A stretch of DNA of 32,644 bases, from contig JAUNLD010000035.1 in assembly GCA_030532425.1 (NCBI GenBank), positions 1-32,644 of the forward strand, written 5' to 3'. Within the stretch, counting starts at the first letter, position 1. Every line of letters starts with the position of its first letter. Shown one piece after another: positions 17,294 to 26,852 of this stretch. The notes under the pieces were generated by a model. The model had not been told where the DNA came from, searched no databases, and saw nothing but the letters and a program-made list of their open reading frames with translations. This stretch comes from Lautropia sp. (GTDB taxonomy: Bacteria > Pseudomonadota > Gammaproteobacteria > Burkholderiales > Burkholderiaceae_E). A program made the position numbers and the translations under genes.

Positions 17294-17544
17294 TCATCCC
17301 CAGGCCGTCTTGAGCAGGGCAGATCGCGCGGATCAGCCGCTAGAATACGCCCGACAGCCCACCCAGGATGGCCGTTGTGCAGGGCAGCATCGCACGACGG
17401 AACCCACGGGCTGTGACCGGTGCGGGGGCACATGCCCGCAGGCACCGGGCCTGCCCGGCCGCATCGGGTGGATTTGAGAAACAGCACTGGGGCACCACCC
17501 GCGCAGTCCTGCTTCTCAAGTTCATCGCGCCGGCGATCGTGATG

Positions 17545-17564
17545 CCCCGGCCATCGGGCCGGGG
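17545..17564 (+). promoter_or_regulatory. hairpin in the ppsA leader
   Basis: Perfect 8-bp GC stem (17545-17552 with 17557-17564) with a 4-nt loop, 46 bp before the ppsA ATG. No T-run follows. It may affect translation or mRNA stability; only the pairing is seen. Confidence 0.3.
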
Positions 17565-17610
17565 GCGCGGCGGAGACGACACGATTCTCAACCATCCTGG
17601 AACCCATCCC

Positions 17611-20016
17611 ATGAATACGTTTGAAGGACGCCTGGTCGTTCCCTTCGAGGAACTGCGCATGACCGACGTGGAAATCGTCGGCGGCAAGAACGCCTCGCTG
17701 GGCGAGATGATCAGCCAGCTGGCCCAGACCGGTGTCAAGGTGCCGGGCGGCTTTGCCACCACCGCCCAGGCCTTCCGCGACTTCCTCTCCCACAACCGCC
17801 TCACCGAGCGGATCAACGAGCGCCTGGCCAGCCTCAACACCGATGACGTCAAGGCACTGGCCCAGGCGGGGGCCGAGATCCGCCGCTGGGTCTGCGAGGC
17901 CGCCTTCCCGCCGGCCTTCGAACAGCAGATCCGCGAGCAGTTCGCCCGCCTTACCGCCGCCTCGTCGCCCGACGTGTCGTTTGCCGTGCGCTCCAGCGCC
18001 ACCGCCGAAGACCTGCCCGACGCCTCCTTTGCCGGCCAGCAGGAAACCGTGCTGAACGTCGTCGGCATCGACGCGATCCTCTCGCACATCCGCGAAGTCT
18101 TCGCCTCGCTCTACAACGACCGCGCCATCTCCTATCGCGTGCACAAGGGCTTTGCCCACGAAGGCGTGGCGCTCTCGGCCGGCATCCAGCGCATGTGCCG
18201 CTCCGACCTGGGGGCGGCCGGCGTGATGTTCACCATCGACACCGAGTCCGGCTTCGAGGACGTGGTCTTCATCACCAGCTCCTATGGCCTGGGCGAAACC
18301 GTCGTGCAGGGGGCCGTCAACCCCGACGAGTTCTATGTCCACAAGCCGATGCTGGCTGCCGGCAAGCACCCGATCATCCGCCGTCACCTCGGCTCCAAGC
18401 TCATCAAGATGGAATTTGCCGACGCCAGCAGCCAGGGGCGCACGGTGCAGACCGTCGACACCCCGGTCGGGCAGCGCACGCGCTTCTCGCTCAGCGATGA
18501 GGAGGTGATCGAGCTGGCCCGCTATGCCACCATCATCGAGAAGCACTATGGCCGGCCGATGGACATCGAATGGGGCAAGGATGGCATCGACGGCCAGCTG
18601 TTCATCCTGCAGGCCCGCCCCGAAACCGTCAAGTCGCAACAGGGCAAGGACCGCAAGCAGCAGCGCTTCGTGCTCAAGGGCAGCTCGGACGTGCTGGCCG
18701 AGGGCCGCGCCATCGGTCAGAAGATCGGCACCGGTCGCGTGCGGGTGGTGGGCGATGCCTCCGAGATGGATCAGGTGCAGCCAGGGGACGTGCTGGTCAC
18801 CGACATGACCGACCCCAACTGGGAGCCGGTGATGAAGCGCGCCTCGGCCATCGTCACCAACCGGGGTGGCCGCACCTGCCACGCCGCCATCATCGCACGT
18901 GAGCTGGGTATTCCGGCCGTGGTCGGCTGCGGCAACGCCACCGACGTGCTCACCGCCGGCCGCCTGGTCACGGTCTCCTGCGCCCAGGGTGATACCGGCT
19001 TCATCTACGATGGTCAGCTCGAAACCGAAGTGACCGACGTCGAGACCGGTGCGATGCCCGCCATCCCGACCAGGATCATGATGAACGTCGGCAACCCGCA
19101 GCTGGCCTTCGAGTTTGCCGCGCTGCCCAACGACGGCGTCGGTCTGGCCCGGCTGGAGTTCGTCATCAACAACAACATCGGCATCCACCCGCGCGCCATT
19201 CTCGATTACCCGGCCGTCGATGCCGACCTGAAGCAGGCCGTCGAGAGCGTGGCCCGCGGTTATGCCAGCCCGCGTGCCTTCTATGTCGACAAGCTGGCCG
19301 AAGGCGTGGCCACGATCGCCGCCGCCTTCTGGCCCAAGCCCGTCATCGTCCGCCTGTCCGACTTCAAGAGCAACGAATACCGCAAGCTGATCGGCGGCTC
19401 GCGCTACGAACCCGAAGAAGAAAACCCGATGCTGGGCTTCCGGGGCGCCGCGCGCTACGTCTCCGAGAGCTTTGCCGAGTGCTTCGAGATGGAATGCCGG
19501 GCCATGAAGCGCGTGCGTGAAGAGATGGGCCTGACCAACGTCCAGCTGATGGTGCCCTTCGTGCGCACCACCACCGAGGCGGCCAAGGTCATCGAGCTGC
19601 TGGCCAGCCACGGCCTGAAGCGGGGTGAGGGCGGCAATGCCGACGGCACCGGCGGGCTGAAGGTCGTCATGATGTGCGAGCTGCCGTCCAACGCCATCCT
19701 GGCCGATGAATTCCTGCAATACTTCGACGGCTTCTCGATCGGCTCCAACGACATGACTCAGCTCACGCTCGGCCTCGACCGCGATTCCGGTCTGGTGGCC
19801 GAAGGCTTCGATGAGCGCGATCCGGCCGTCAAGGCGATGCTCGCGCGTGCCATCGATGCCTGCAAGGCGCAGGGCAAATATGTCGGCATCTGCGGGCAGG
19901 GCCCGTCCGATCACCCCGACCTGGCCGAATGGCTGGTGGAAAAGGGCATCTCGTCGATGTCGCTGAACCCCGACACGGTGGTGGCCACCTGGCAGCGGCT
20001 GGGCAGCAAGGGCTGA
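17611..20016 (+). CDS. ppsA: phosphoenolpyruvate synthase
   Basis: Converts pyruvate and ATP to PEP, AMP and phosphate, the first gluconeogenic step from pyruvate. The 801-residue protein has an N-terminal ATP-grasp domain ([37 protein letters not shown]), the central phosphohistidine domain [21 protein letters not shown] (His about 424, next to the regulatory Thr targeted by PpsR), and a C-terminal PEP-binding barrel ending with the catalytic Cys in [19 protein letters not shown] (Cys about 761). ATG 17611 ([21 protein letters not shown]) fits the family length. The open frame upstream to 17368 is leader. It is divergent from its regulator. Confidence 0.97.
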   Translation: MNTFEGRLVVPFEELRMTDVEIVGGKNASLGEMISQLAQTGVKVPGGFATTAQAFRDFLSHNRLTERINERLASLNTDDVKALAQAGAEIRRWVCEAAFPPAFEQQIREQFARLTAASSPDVSFAVRSSATAEDLPDASFAGQQETVLNVVGIDAILSHIREVFASLYNDRAISYRVHKGFAHEGVALSAGIQRMCRSDLGAAGVMFTIDTESGFEDVVFITSSYGLGETVVQGAVNPDEFYVHKPMLAAGKHPIIRRHLGSKLIKMEFADASSQGRTVQTVDTPVGQRTRFSLSDEEVIELARYATIIEKHYGRPMDIEWGKDGIDGQLFILQARPETVKSQQGKDRKQQRFVLKGSSDVLAEGRAIGQKIGTGRVRVVGDASEMDQVQPGDVLVTDMTDPNWEPVMKRASAIVTNRGGRTCHAAIIARELGIPAVVGCGNATDVLTAGRLVTVSCAQGDTGFIYDGQLETEVTDVETGAMPAIPTRIMMNVGNPQLAFEFAALPNDGVGLARLEFVINNNIGIHPRAILDYPAVDADLKQAVESVARGYASPRAFYVDKLAEGVATIAAAFWPKPVIVRLSDFKSNEYRKLIGGSRYEPEEENPMLGFRGAARYVSESFAECFEMECRAMKRVREEMGLTNVQLMVPFVRTTTEAAKVIELLASHGLKRGEGGNADGTGGLKVVMMCELPSNAILADEFLQYFDGFSIGSNDMTQLTLGLDRDSGLVAEGFDERDPAVKAMLARAIDACKAQGKYVGICGQGPSDHPDLAEWLVEKGISSMSLNPDTVVATWQRLGSKG

Positions 20017-20103
20017 TCGGCCGCCGACGTTCCTTCCACGCCACAAAGCCCGCGGCCTGATGCCCTGACAGAAATACTTGCTTACCGTTTGTCGTGCATA
20101 TTC

Positions 20104-20131
20104 TTGACATGCAGCCCATCGGCTTCACAAT
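20104..20131 (+). promoter_or_regulatory. candidate sigma70 promoter for the NfeD/SPFH genes
   Basis: TTGACA at 20104-20109 (perfect -35), a 16-bp spacer and CACAAT at 20126-20131 (4 of 6 matches to the -10). It lies 61 bp before the next start codon, in a locally AT-richer stretch. Position and match make it a good candidate. Confidence 0.55.
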
Positions 20132-20192
20132 GAATTGACATTCTGCGGCCTGGGCAGGGCCGTGCCCGTTGGTGAGTGCAAGGAGTGACATC

Positions 20193-20699
20193 ATGGACAC
20201 CGTGGCCGTTGCAACCTATCTGGGCTGGTGGGTGCTGGCCGTGGCCCTGGGCACGGTCGAGCTGTTCGTGGGGGGCTTCTACCTGCTGGTGCTGGCGGTG
20301 GCCATGGCGGTGGCCGGCGTGGCCGCCTGGTTCGGCGCCAGTCTGGGTACCCAGCTGCTGGTGGCTGCGGGGCTCAGCGTGGCCGGCGTGCTGTCGTTGC
20401 GACATGTGCGTGCGCTGGCGCCCCGTCCGGCTGCCCCCGAGCACAGCCGTGACCTGCATCTGGACATCGGCCAGATGGTGGAGGTGGCGCAGTGGGAGGC
20501 CAGTGGCCATGCCCGCGTCAACTACCGGGGCACACAGTGGCAGGCCGAGCTGCTCTCGGGCTACCCGCGCCGCACTGGCCGCCACCGCATTCATGGGCTG
20601 CACGGCTCGCGGCTGGTGCTGATCCCGGTGGAGTCGGCCAGCCACGCCATGCCGGCCGCCACACCCGTGGGCACGCCGCCCCCCGCGGCAGCCCGCTGA
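20193..20699 (+). CDS. NfeD-like membrane protein
   Basis: NfeD-family inner-membrane protein, usually encoded with a stomatin/SPFH partner and thought to help organise membrane microdomains or protein quality control. The 168 residues begin with two to three hydrophobic segments (about 5-70: GWWVLAVALGTVELFVGG, FYLLVLAVAMAVAGVAAW, QLLVAAGLSVAGVL) followed by a soluble OB-like domain (about 85-145). It ends in a Pro/Ala-rich tail. ATG 20193 has an AAGGAG site at 20180-20185 with a 7-bp spacer. The SPFH gene lies 108 bp downstream. Confidence 0.85.
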   Translation: MDTVAVATYLGWWVLAVALGTVELFVGGFYLLVLAVAMAVAGVAAWFGASLGTQLLVAAGLSVAGVLSLRHVRALAPRPAAPEHSRDLHLDIGQMVEVAQWEASGHARVNYRGTQWQAELLSGYPRRTGRHRIHGLHGSRLVLIPVESASHAMPAATPVGTPPPAAAR

Positions 20700-20807
20700 G
20701 CGGGCCCCACAGCGTATTCCCCTCAGAAGGCCCCATACTGTCAGCCCCTTTCTCTGCTTGCCCCCTTACACCCGCCGACCCGGTTCGGCCCAGCCCGGAG
20801 CATCCTC

Positions 20808-21743
20808 ATGGAATCGATCATCGTCCCGGTCGTCATCCTGATCGCCGCCATCGCCTTTGCCCGGATGACCCTCAAGGTCGTCTCGCAACAGGAAGCCTGG
20901 GTGGTCGAGCGATTGGGCAAGTTTCACCGCATCCTGATGCCCGGGCTCAACGTCATCATCCCCTTTGTCGATCGCGTCGCCTACAAGCACCTGCTGAAGG
21001 AGTTTCCGCTGGATGTGCCCAGCCAGATCTGCATCACCCGTGACAACACCCAGTTGCAGGTCGATGGCGTGCTCTACTACCAGGTGACCGACCCGATGCA
21101 GGCCTCCTATGGCTCCAGCAACTACGTGGAGGCCATCACCCAGCTGGCCCAGACCTCGCTGCGTTCCGTCATCGGCCGTATGGAGCTGGACAAGACCGTC
21201 GAGGAACGCGAGGCCATCAACATCGCCGTCGTCAGCGCGCTGGACGAAGCCGCCACCAACTGGGGCGTGAAGGTGCTGCGCTACGAGATCAAGGACCTGA
21301 CCCCGCCTGCCGAGATCCTGCGCGCCATGCAGGCCCAGATCACCGCCGAACGCGAGAAACGGGCCGTCATCGCCGCTTCCGAGGGCCGCCGGCAAGAGCA
21401 GATCAACATCGCCGTCGGCGAGCGTGAATCCGCCATCCAGCGCTCGGAAGGCGAGCGCCAGGCCGAAATCAACCGCGCCCAGGGTGAGGCTGCCGCCATC
21501 ACCGCGCTGGCCGAGGCCACCGCCCAGGCCATCGAGCGTGTTGGCGCCGCCATCCAGCAACCGGGGGGTGATACCGCCGTCAGCCTGCGCGTGGCCGAGC
21601 AGTACGTCAACGCCTTCGCCAACCTGGCCAAGACCAACAACACCATGATCGTGCCCTCCAGCGTCGGTGACGTGGCCGGTATGGTCGCCACCGCCATGAA
21701 GGCCGTGCAGGCCAGCGGCACACCCGCGCGCGGGGGCGGGTAA
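20808..21743 (+). CDS. SPFH/band-7 (stomatin-like, QmcA-type) membrane protein
   Basis: Stomatin/prohibitin-homology protein anchored by an N-terminal membrane helix (residues about 2-20) with the SPFH domain on one side of the membrane. Signatures are QQEAWVVERLGKFHRILMPGLN, the LDVPSQICITRDNTQLQVDGVLYYQV block, and the coiled-coil helix rich in Glu/Arg/Ala (about 165-245: AQITAEREKRAVIAASEGRRQ). The 311 residues match the family. CGGAG precedes the start. Pairing with an NfeD-like gene is the classic arrangement. Likely oligomeric; its role in membrane organisation is inferred from the family. Confidence 0.92.
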   Translation: MESIIVPVVILIAAIAFARMTLKVVSQQEAWVVERLGKFHRILMPGLNVIIPFVDRVAYKHLLKEFPLDVPSQICITRDNTQLQVDGVLYYQVTDPMQASYGSSNYVEAITQLAQTSLRSVIGRMELDKTVEEREAINIAVVSALDEAATNWGVKVLRYEIKDLTPPAEILRAMQAQITAEREKRAVIAASEGRRQEQINIAVGERESAIQRSEGERQAEINRAQGEAAAITALAEATAQAIERVGAAIQQPGGDTAVSLRVAEQYVNAFANLAKTNNTMIVPSSVGDVAGMVATAMKAVQASGTPARGGG

Positions 21744-21762
21744 GCGCATCACAGCGCCCCCG
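21731..21762 (+). terminator. hairpin over the SPFH gene stop (weak terminator candidate)
   Basis: Perfect 8-bp GC stem (21731-21738 with 21755-21762) whose 16-nt loop contains the TAA stop of the SPFH gene. No T-run follows, so intrinsic termination is uncertain. Confidence 0.3.
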
Positions 21763-21836
21763 ATCCTGCGGAAGGCTGGTGTCGCGGTCTTCCAGCGCAG
21801 CCAGAAAACGCTCGTCCCAGCCACTGAACGGGGCCA

Positions 21837-21855
21837 GCAGACGGTTGTCGTCTGC
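21837..21855 (-). terminator. hairpin downstream of smpB
   Basis: Perfect 7-bp stem (21837-21843 with 21849-21855, 5-nt loop) starting 8 bp past the smpB stop on the minus strand. It lacks a T-run, but its position between convergent genes suggests a transcript end. Confidence 0.4.
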
Positions 21856-21862
21856 AGGGGGG

Positions 21863-22312
21863 TCAACCCTTGTTCTTCATCAGCCGCGAGCGCTCGCGCT
21901 GCCAGTCCTTCTCGCGCTCGGTGGCGCGCTTGTCATACAGCTTCTTGCCCTTGGCCAGCCCCAGCGAGAGCTTGATCCGGCCCTTGCTGAAATGCAGGTT
22001 GAGCGGCACCAGCGAATAGCCCGCGCGCTCCACCTTGCCGATCAGCCGCGCGATCTCGGCCGCGTGCAGCAGCAGCTTGCGGTTGCGCGTCACATCGGGC
22101 TTCACGTGGGTCGAGGCCGAGATCAGCGGCGTGATGTGCGCGCCGATCAGGAACAGCTCGCCCGCCCGTACAATCACGTAGGCTTCCTGAATCTGGACGC
22201 GGCCGGCCCGGATGGCCTTCACTTCCCAGCCTTCCAGCACCAGACCGGCCTCGATCCGTTCCTCGATGAAATAGTTGAACCCGGCTTTCCGGTTTTCTGC
22301 AATGTTTGACAT
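21863..22312 (-). CDS. smpB: SsrA-binding protein SmpB
   Basis: Binds tmRNA and delivers it to stalled ribosomes for trans-translation. The 149-residue protein matches the family. It has the N-terminal [34 protein letters not shown]-fold start (shown here only as family recognition), [10 protein letters not shown], the RNRKLLLH motif, [24 protein letters not shown] and the basic C-terminal tail ending in [14 protein letters not shown] 22312 gives the canonical [10 protein letters not shown] start; an in-frame ATG at 22351 would add 13 atypical residues. It is divergent from ratA, the usual pairing in proteobacteria. Confidence 0.96.
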   Translation of the reverse strand: MSNIAENRKAGFNYFIEERIEAGLVLEGWEVKAIRAGRVQIQEAYVIVRAGELFLIGAHITPLISASTHVKPDVTRNRKLLLHAAEIARLIGKVERAGYSLVPLNLHFSKGRIKLSLGLAKGKKLYDKRATEREKDWQRERSRLMKNKG

Positions 22313-22549
22313 GTTCGTTATTGTGCCCTCAGATGCACGTCGGCCAGTCATCGCACGGGCAAGCGCGCCACGCCCCCCATCCTGCCTGCGTCCCCGGTCC
22401 TGTCGTCCTGTGCCGCCGGCGGTCCGTGTGGGGATCGTCCCCGCCGGCCAGGGTGCGCACCTGCACGCCGGCCGGTCCCATCACACGGGCTCCGGGCACC
22501 TGGCCGGCAGCCCCGGCCGCCGGCACCCCGGTGGCTGGCAGCCGTTGCC

Positions 22550-22575
22550 GCCCGTCGTGGCCGGCCACGACGGGC
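22550..22575. repeat. perfect 26-bp palindrome upstream of ratA
   Basis: Bases 22550-22575 are an exact inverted repeat with no spacer (half-site GCCCGTCGTGGCC). It ends 31 bp before the ratA start, in the 294-bp smpB-ratA divergent gap. It could be an operator for a dimeric regulator or a cruciform element. Nothing else clear is seen in that gap except the AGGAGG ribosome-binding site of ratA. Confidence 0.55.
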
Positions 22576-22606
22576 TGGCCGGGCGGGCCGGACAGGAGGG
22601 CTGACG

Positions 22607-23047
22607 ATGCCGCACATCCACAAATCGGCGCTGGTCCCGTACTCGGCTGCCGCCATGTTCGAGCTGGTGCAGCGGGCAGAGGATTATCCCCGTTTTCTGC
22701 CGTGGTGTGGGGGCACCCAGGTTCACCACCGCAACGAACAGGGCATGTCCGCCACCATCACCATCAATTATCGCGGCATCCGCCAGTCGTTCAGCACCGA
22801 AAACACCCACCACTGGCCCACCCAGATCGACATCCGGCTGCGGGATGGCCCGTTTTCGCACCTGACGGGCAGCTGGACCTTCAAGCCGCTGGCCGAAGAC
22901 GCCTGCCGCATCGACCTGCGGCTCGATTACGAAGTGAAAAGCGGCCTGCTGGCCCGCGTGCTCAGCCCCGTCTTTGGGCACATCGCCACCAGCATGGTCG
23001 ATGCCTTCGTGCAGGAGGCCGAAAAACGTCATGCCCAGCCACGCTGA
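22607..23047 (+). CDS. ratA: RatA/COQ10-family START-domain protein
   Basis: Member of the polyketide-cyclase/START family that includes E. coli RatA (reported as an inhibitor of 70S association) and the mitochondrial coenzyme Q-binding protein COQ10. The 146 residues form one domain: SALVPYSAAAMFELVQRAEDYPRFLPWC at the N-terminus, a beta-sheet core, and the C-terminal helix [20 protein letters not shown]. An AGGAGG site precedes the ATG. It is divergent from smpB and overlaps rnfH by 17 bp, the conserved smpB/ratA-rnfH arrangement. Whether it acts on ribosomes or on quinone metabolism cannot be told from sequence. Confidence 0.9.
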   Translation: MPHIHKSALVPYSAAAMFELVQRAEDYPRFLPWCGGTQVHHRNEQGMSATITINYRGIRQSFSTENTHHWPTQIDIRLRDGPFSHLTGSWTFKPLAEDACRIDLRLDYEVKSGLLARVLSPVFGHIATSMVDAFVQEAEKRHAQPR

Positions 23048-23486
23048 TTCCGCTGCTCCCGTCACCCCGCCTGATGCCGGCTGGCTTGCCGTCGAGCTGG
23101 TCGTGCAGACACGGAACGAGGCAGCTTACCAGCTGCAACGCAGCCAGCACCGCCTGCCGGCCGGCACCACCATCCGCCAGCTCCTGCAGAGCCAGCCCCA
23201 GGGCCACACGCTGATGGCCGGCATCGAAGGACGCACGCTGGGCCTGTCGCGCTTTGGCCGGCGCGCCTGGCTGGACGACCCGCTGCTGGCCGACGACCGG
23301 ATCGAGATCCTGCAACCGCTGGTGGCCGATGCCAGGGCGGCCCGCTTTGCCCGCGTCGCCCAGGCGCGCGCCGCCAGAAACGGGCAGGGTGGCTGGCGCA
23401 GGCAGGGGGCCCAGGGAGAGCGGCGTGGCCGGAGCGGGCAGGGCAGTCAGGCCGGCTCCAGCACCCGCAAGAAAAACCCCGCATGA
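23031..23486 (+). CDS. rnfH: RnfH-family (UPF0125) ubiquitin-like protein
   Basis: Small protein of the RnfH/UPF0125 family with a beta-grasp fold; its biochemical role is not established. The core (about residues 15-115) shows [27 protein letters not shown] and the conserved [37 protein letters not shown] block, which closely follows the family pattern. The protein is 151 residues, longer than the usual ~100, because of a Gly/Arg/Gln/Ser-rich basic tail ending in TRKKNPA. The start at 23031 lies inside ratA (17-bp overlap), so the pair is probably translationally coupled. guaB starts 41 bp downstream. Confidence 0.85.
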   Translation: MPSHADSAAPVTPPDAGWLAVELVVQTRNEAAYQLQRSQHRLPAGTTIRQLLQSQPQGHTLMAGIEGRTLGLSRFGRRAWLDDPLLADDRIEILQPLVADARAARFARVAQARAARNGQGGWRRQGAQGERRGRSGQGSQAGSSTRKKNPA

Positions 23487-23527
23487 CGGCATTTCCTGTT
23501 ATCATGCCGCTTTGCGGAAAAACTACG

Positions 23528-24991
23528 ATGCGGATAGCCAAGAAGGCACTGACATTCGACGACGTTCTCCTCGTCCCCGCTTATTCAGACTTCATCCCCC
23601 GCGACGCCTCGCTGCGCACGCGCCTTACCCGAAACATCACCCTCAACGTCCCGCTGATCTCGGCGGCGATGGACACCGTCACCGAAAGCCCGATGGCGAT
23701 CGTGATGGCCCAGCTGGGTGGCATCGGCATCATCCACAAGAACCTGCCCCCGGCCGAACAGGCTGCCGAAGTGCTGGCCGTCAAGCGCTTCGAATCCGGC
23801 GTGGTCGGCGATCCGATCACCATCCGCCCCGACATGACGGTGCGTGAGGTCATCGCCATCACCCGCCAGCACCGCATCTCCGGCCTGCCGGTGGTCGAGG
23901 GCAACAAGGTCATCGGCATCGTTACCAACCGTGACCTGCGCTTCGAATCCGAGCTGGACCAGCCGGTGCGCAACATCATGACGCCCAAGGAGCGGCTCAT
24001 CACCGTGCGCGAGGGCGCCAGCCTCGAAGAGGCCCAGAGCCTGATGCACAAGCACCGCCTCGAGCGCGTGCTGGTCGTCAACGACGACTTCGAGCTGCGC
24101 GGGCTGATGACCGTCAAGGACATCCTCAAGGCCGACACCCACCCCGACGCCTCCAAGGACAAGGCCGGCAAGCTGCGTGTCGGTGCCGCCGTCGGCACCG
24201 GTGGCGACAGCGAACAGCGCGTCGAGCTGCTGGTGGGTGCGGGCGTGGATGTGGTGGTGGTCGACACCGCCCACGGCCACTCCAGGGGTGTCATCGAGCG
24301 CGTGCGCGACATCAAGCGCCAGTACCCGCAGCTGGAGGTCATCGCCGGCAACATCGCCACCGGCGATGCCGCCCGCATGCTGGTCGATGCCGGCGCCGAC
24401 GCCGTCAAGGTCGGCATCGGCCCGGGCTCCATCTGCACCACCCGCATCGTCGCTGGTGTCGGCGTGCCCCAGCTCACCGCCATCAGCGATGTGGCGGCTG
24501 CCCTCGAAGGCACCGGCGTGCCGCTGATCGGTGATGGCGGCATCCGCTACTCCGGCGACGTGGCCAAGGCACTGGCCGCCGGAGCCTCCAGCGTGATGAT
24601 GGGCTCGATGTTTGCCGGCACCGAAGAATCCCCCGGCGAGATCGTCCTCTACAAGGGCCGCTCGTACAAGTTCTACCGCGGCATGGGCTCGCTTGGCGCC
24701 ATGCAGCAGGGCGCGGCCGACCGCTACTTCCAGGACGCCAACGTCGCCACCGAGAAGATGGTGCCCGAAGGCATCGAAGGCCGCGTGCCCTACAAGGGCA
24801 CCGTCACCGCCATCGTCTACCAGCTCTGCGGCGGCATCCGCTCCAGCATGGGCTACTGCGGCTGCAAGACGATCGAGACGCTGCACAAGCAGGCCCAGTT
24901 CGTCGAGATCAGCGGCGCCGGCATCCGCGAATCCCACGTCCATGACGTGCAGATCGTGAAGGAAGCGCCCAACTATCACATCGGCGAATAA
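23528..24991 (+). CDS. guaB: inosine-5'-monophosphate dehydrogenase
   Basis: NAD-dependent oxidation of IMP to XMP, the committed step of GMP synthesis. The 487-residue length is typical. It has the barrel start [20 protein letters not shown], two CBS domains (about residues 95-205; [22 protein letters not shown] and [19 protein letters not shown]), the DTAHGHS loop, and the catalytic [18 protein letters not shown] with Cys about 303, then the IMP-binding [10 protein letters not shown] and the mobile flap. ATG 23528 ([12 protein letters not shown]) is the family start; the frame upstream to 23483 overlaps rnfH and is not family-like. guaA follows after a gap with a long hairpin. Confidence 0.97.
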   Translation: MRIAKKALTFDDVLLVPAYSDFIPRDASLRTRLTRNITLNVPLISAAMDTVTESPMAIVMAQLGGIGIIHKNLPPAEQAAEVLAVKRFESGVVGDPITIRPDMTVREVIAITRQHRISGLPVVEGNKVIGIVTNRDLRFESELDQPVRNIMTPKERLITVREGASLEEAQSLMHKHRLERVLVVNDDFELRGLMTVKDILKADTHPDASKDKAGKLRVGAAVGTGGDSEQRVELLVGAGVDVVVVDTAHGHSRGVIERVRDIKRQYPQLEVIAGNIATGDAARMLVDAGADAVKVGIGPGSICTTRIVAGVGVPQLTAISDVAAALEGTGVPLIGDGGIRYSGDVAKALAAGASSVMMGSMFAGTEESPGEIVLYKGRSYKFYRGMGSLGAMQQGAADRYFQDANVATEKMVPEGIEGRVPYKGTVTAIVYQLCGGIRSSMGYCGCKTIETLHKQAQFVEISGAGIRESHVHDVQIVKEAPNYHIGE

Positions 24992-25023
24992 GTTCGGTCG
25001 CTTCCTGTTTCACCCGTCCTCCC

Positions 25024-25093
25024 GGCCGGTGTGTTCCGGTTCATCCCGTCGATCATGGCGTGGATGAACCGGACACGCCGGCCCTGCATTTTT
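25024..25093 (+). terminator. long hairpin plus T-run between guaB and guaA
   Basis: Arms 25024-25046 and 25062-25083 pair over about 22 bp with one bulged T and one G-U wobble in RNA, around a 15-nt loop. Five T follow at 25089-25093. This has the form of an intrinsic terminator or attenuator between guaB and guaA and could set their ratio. The structure is seen; the function is inferred. Confidence 0.55.
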
Positions 25094-25153
25094 CAGCCAT
25101 CCCTGCCAGACATCCGCCCTCCCGCGGCTGGCGCACGCCTTTCGGATCACGCC

Positions 25154-26770
25154 ATGACCCACCAAAAGATCCTGATCCTGGACTTTGGCTCCCAAGTCAC
25201 CCAGCTCATCGCCCGCCGCATCCGCGAAGCCCATGTCTACTGCGAGGTTCATCCCTGCGACGTCAGCAGCGACTGGGTCAGACAGTACGCTGCCGATGGG
25301 CAGCTGAAAGGCGTGATCCTCTCCGGCAGCCACGCCAGCGTCTACGAGGTCGATGACCGCGCGCCCGATGCCGTCTTCGCGCTGGGCGTGCCCGTGCTGG
25401 GTATCTGCTACGGCATGCAGACGATGGCCATGCAGCTGGGCGGCCAGGTCGAAGGCAGCCACACCCGCGAATTCGGCTACGCCGAAGTCCGCGCCCGCGG
25501 CCACACCAGACTGCTCGACGGCATCCAGGACTTCCATACCCCCGAAGGCCACGGCATGCTGAAAGTGTGGATGAGCCACGGCGACAAGGTCACCGAGCTG
25601 CCCAGCGGCTTCAAGCTGATGGCCAGCACCCCCAGCTGCCCGATCGCCGGCATGGCCGACGAAGCGCGCCGCTTCTACGGCGTGCAGTTCCACCCCGAAG
25701 TGACGCACACCGTGCAGGGCAGGGCGATGCTGGAGCGCTTCGTGCTGGACATCTGCGGCGCCCGGCCTGACTGGATCATGCGCGACCACATCGAGGAAGC
25801 CGTCGCCGCCATCCGCGAACAGGTGGGAGACGAGGAAGTAATCCTCGGCCTCTCTGGCGGCGTCGACTCCAGCGTGGCCGCTGCGCTGATCTACCGCGCC
25901 ATCGGCGAGCAGCTCACCTGCGTCTTCGTCGACCACGGCCTGTTGCGCCTCAACGAAGGCGACATGGTCATGGACATGTTCGCCGGCAAACTGCATGCCA
26001 AGGTCGTGCGCGTCGATGCCAGCCAGCTCTTCCTTGATGCCCTGAAAGGCGTTTCCGACCCCGAGCAGAAACGCAAGATCATCGGCAAGCTCTTCGTCGA
26101 TGTCTTCAAGGCCGAAGCCGAAAAACTCAAAGCCAGCGGCGCAGGGCACAAGGGCGTCACCTTCCTCGCCCAGGGCACCATCTACCCCGACGTCATCGAA
26201 TCCGGCGGCGCCAAGAGCAAGAAAGCCGTCGTCATCAAGAGCCACCACAACGTTGGCGGCCTGCCCGAACAACTGGGCCTCAAACTGCTCGAGCCCCTGC
26301 GCGACCTCTTCAAGGACGAAGTCCGTGAACTGGGCGTGGCCCTGGGCCTGCCGCACGACATGGTCTACCGCCACCCCTTCCCCGGCCCCGGCCTCGGCGT
26401 GCGCATCCTGGGTGAGATCAAGAAGGAATACGCCGACCTGCTGCGTGAAGCCGACGCCATCTTCATCGAAGAACTGCGCTCCACCATCGAACCCCACAGC
26501 GGCAAGAGCTGGTACGACCTCACCAGCCAGGCCTTCACCGTCTTTTTGCCCGTCAAATCCGTCGGCGTCATGGGCGACGGCCGCACCTACGACTACGTCG
26601 TGGCCCTGCGCGCCGTCCAGACCAGCGACTTCATGACCGCCGACTGGGCCGAACTCCCCTACAGCCTGCTCAAGCGCGTCAGCAGCCGGATCATCAATGA
26701 GGTTCGGGGGATTAACCGGGTGACCTACGACGTGTCTTCCAAGCCGCCGGCTACTATTGAGTGGGAGTAA
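25154..26770 (+). CDS. guaA: GMP synthase (glutamine-hydrolysing)
   Basis: Converts XMP, ATP and glutamine to GMP. The 538 residues contain an N-terminal class I amidotransferase ([20 protein letters not shown], nucleophile Cys85 in GICYGMQ, FHPEV), the ATP pyrophosphatase P-loop SGGVDSS (234-240), and the C-terminal dimerisation domain ending [11 protein letters not shown] 25154 gives the family N-terminus. From about 26687 to the stop, codon choice changes abruptly (CGG, GGG, ATT, GTT, GCT, ACT instead of CGC, ATC, GCC), suggesting that the last ~80 bp came with the adjacent island. The final 25 bp recur at 31434-31458. Confidence 0.97.
   Translation: MTHQKILILDFGSQVTQLIARRIREAHVYCEVHPCDVSSDWVRQYAADGQLKGVILSGSHASVYEVDDRAPDAVFALGVPVLGICYGMQTMAMQLGGQVEGSHTREFGYAEVRARGHTRLLDGIQDFHTPEGHGMLKVWMSHGDKVTELPSGFKLMASTPSCPIAGMADEARRFYGVQFHPEVTHTVQGRAMLERFVLDICGARPDWIMRDHIEEAVAAIREQVGDEEVILGLSGGVDSSVAAALIYRAIGEQLTCVFVDHGLLRLNEGDMVMDMFAGKLHAKVVRVDASQLFLDALKGVSDPEQKRKIIGKLFVDVFKAEAEKLKASGAGHKGVTFLAQGTIYPDVIESGGAKSKKAVVIKSHHNVGGLPEQLGLKLLEPLRDLFKDEVRELGVALGLPHDMVYRHPFPGPGLGVRILGEIKKEYADLLREADAIFIEELRSTIEPHSGKSWYDLTSQAFTVFLPVKSVGVMGDGRTYDYVVALRAVQTSDFMTADWAELPYSLLKRVSSRIINEVRGINRVTYDVSSKPPATIEWE
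26744..26768 (+). repeat. left attachment-site repeat (guaA 3' end, attL-like)
   Basis: 25-bp sequence covering the last codons of guaA (encoding PPATIEWE) and the first base of the stop. An exact copy lies at 31434-31458. Integration into the 3' end of guaA with duplication of that end is a known strategy of integrative elements. The core contains CTACTATTGAGTGGGAGT. Confidence 0.85.
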
Positions 26771-26810
26771 AGCAACACCGTGCTATAGAATTAAGCCTGA
26801 TTAGGTAGTA

Positions 26811-26852
26811 AAGCAACGATCAGCCCGCGATTTCGCGGGCTTTTTGTTGCTT
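26811..26852 (+). terminator. intrinsic terminator after guaA with nested outer stem
   Basis: Inner 8-bp stem AGCCCGCG/CGCGGGCT (26822-26829 with 26834-26841), 4-nt loop, T-run 26841-26845. An outer stem AAGCAAC (26811-26817) pairs with GTTGCTT (26846-26852). AGTAAAGCAAC occurs twice (26766-26776, overlapping the guaA stop, and 26807-26817), so two upstream partners exist for GTTGCTT. Confidence 0.85.

Noticed and set aside
22275-22604. Open frame in the smpB-ratA gap
   Set aside because: Begins antisense within smpB and is Pro/Arg/Gly-rich; no motif. The gap is better explained by divergent promoters and the palindrome.
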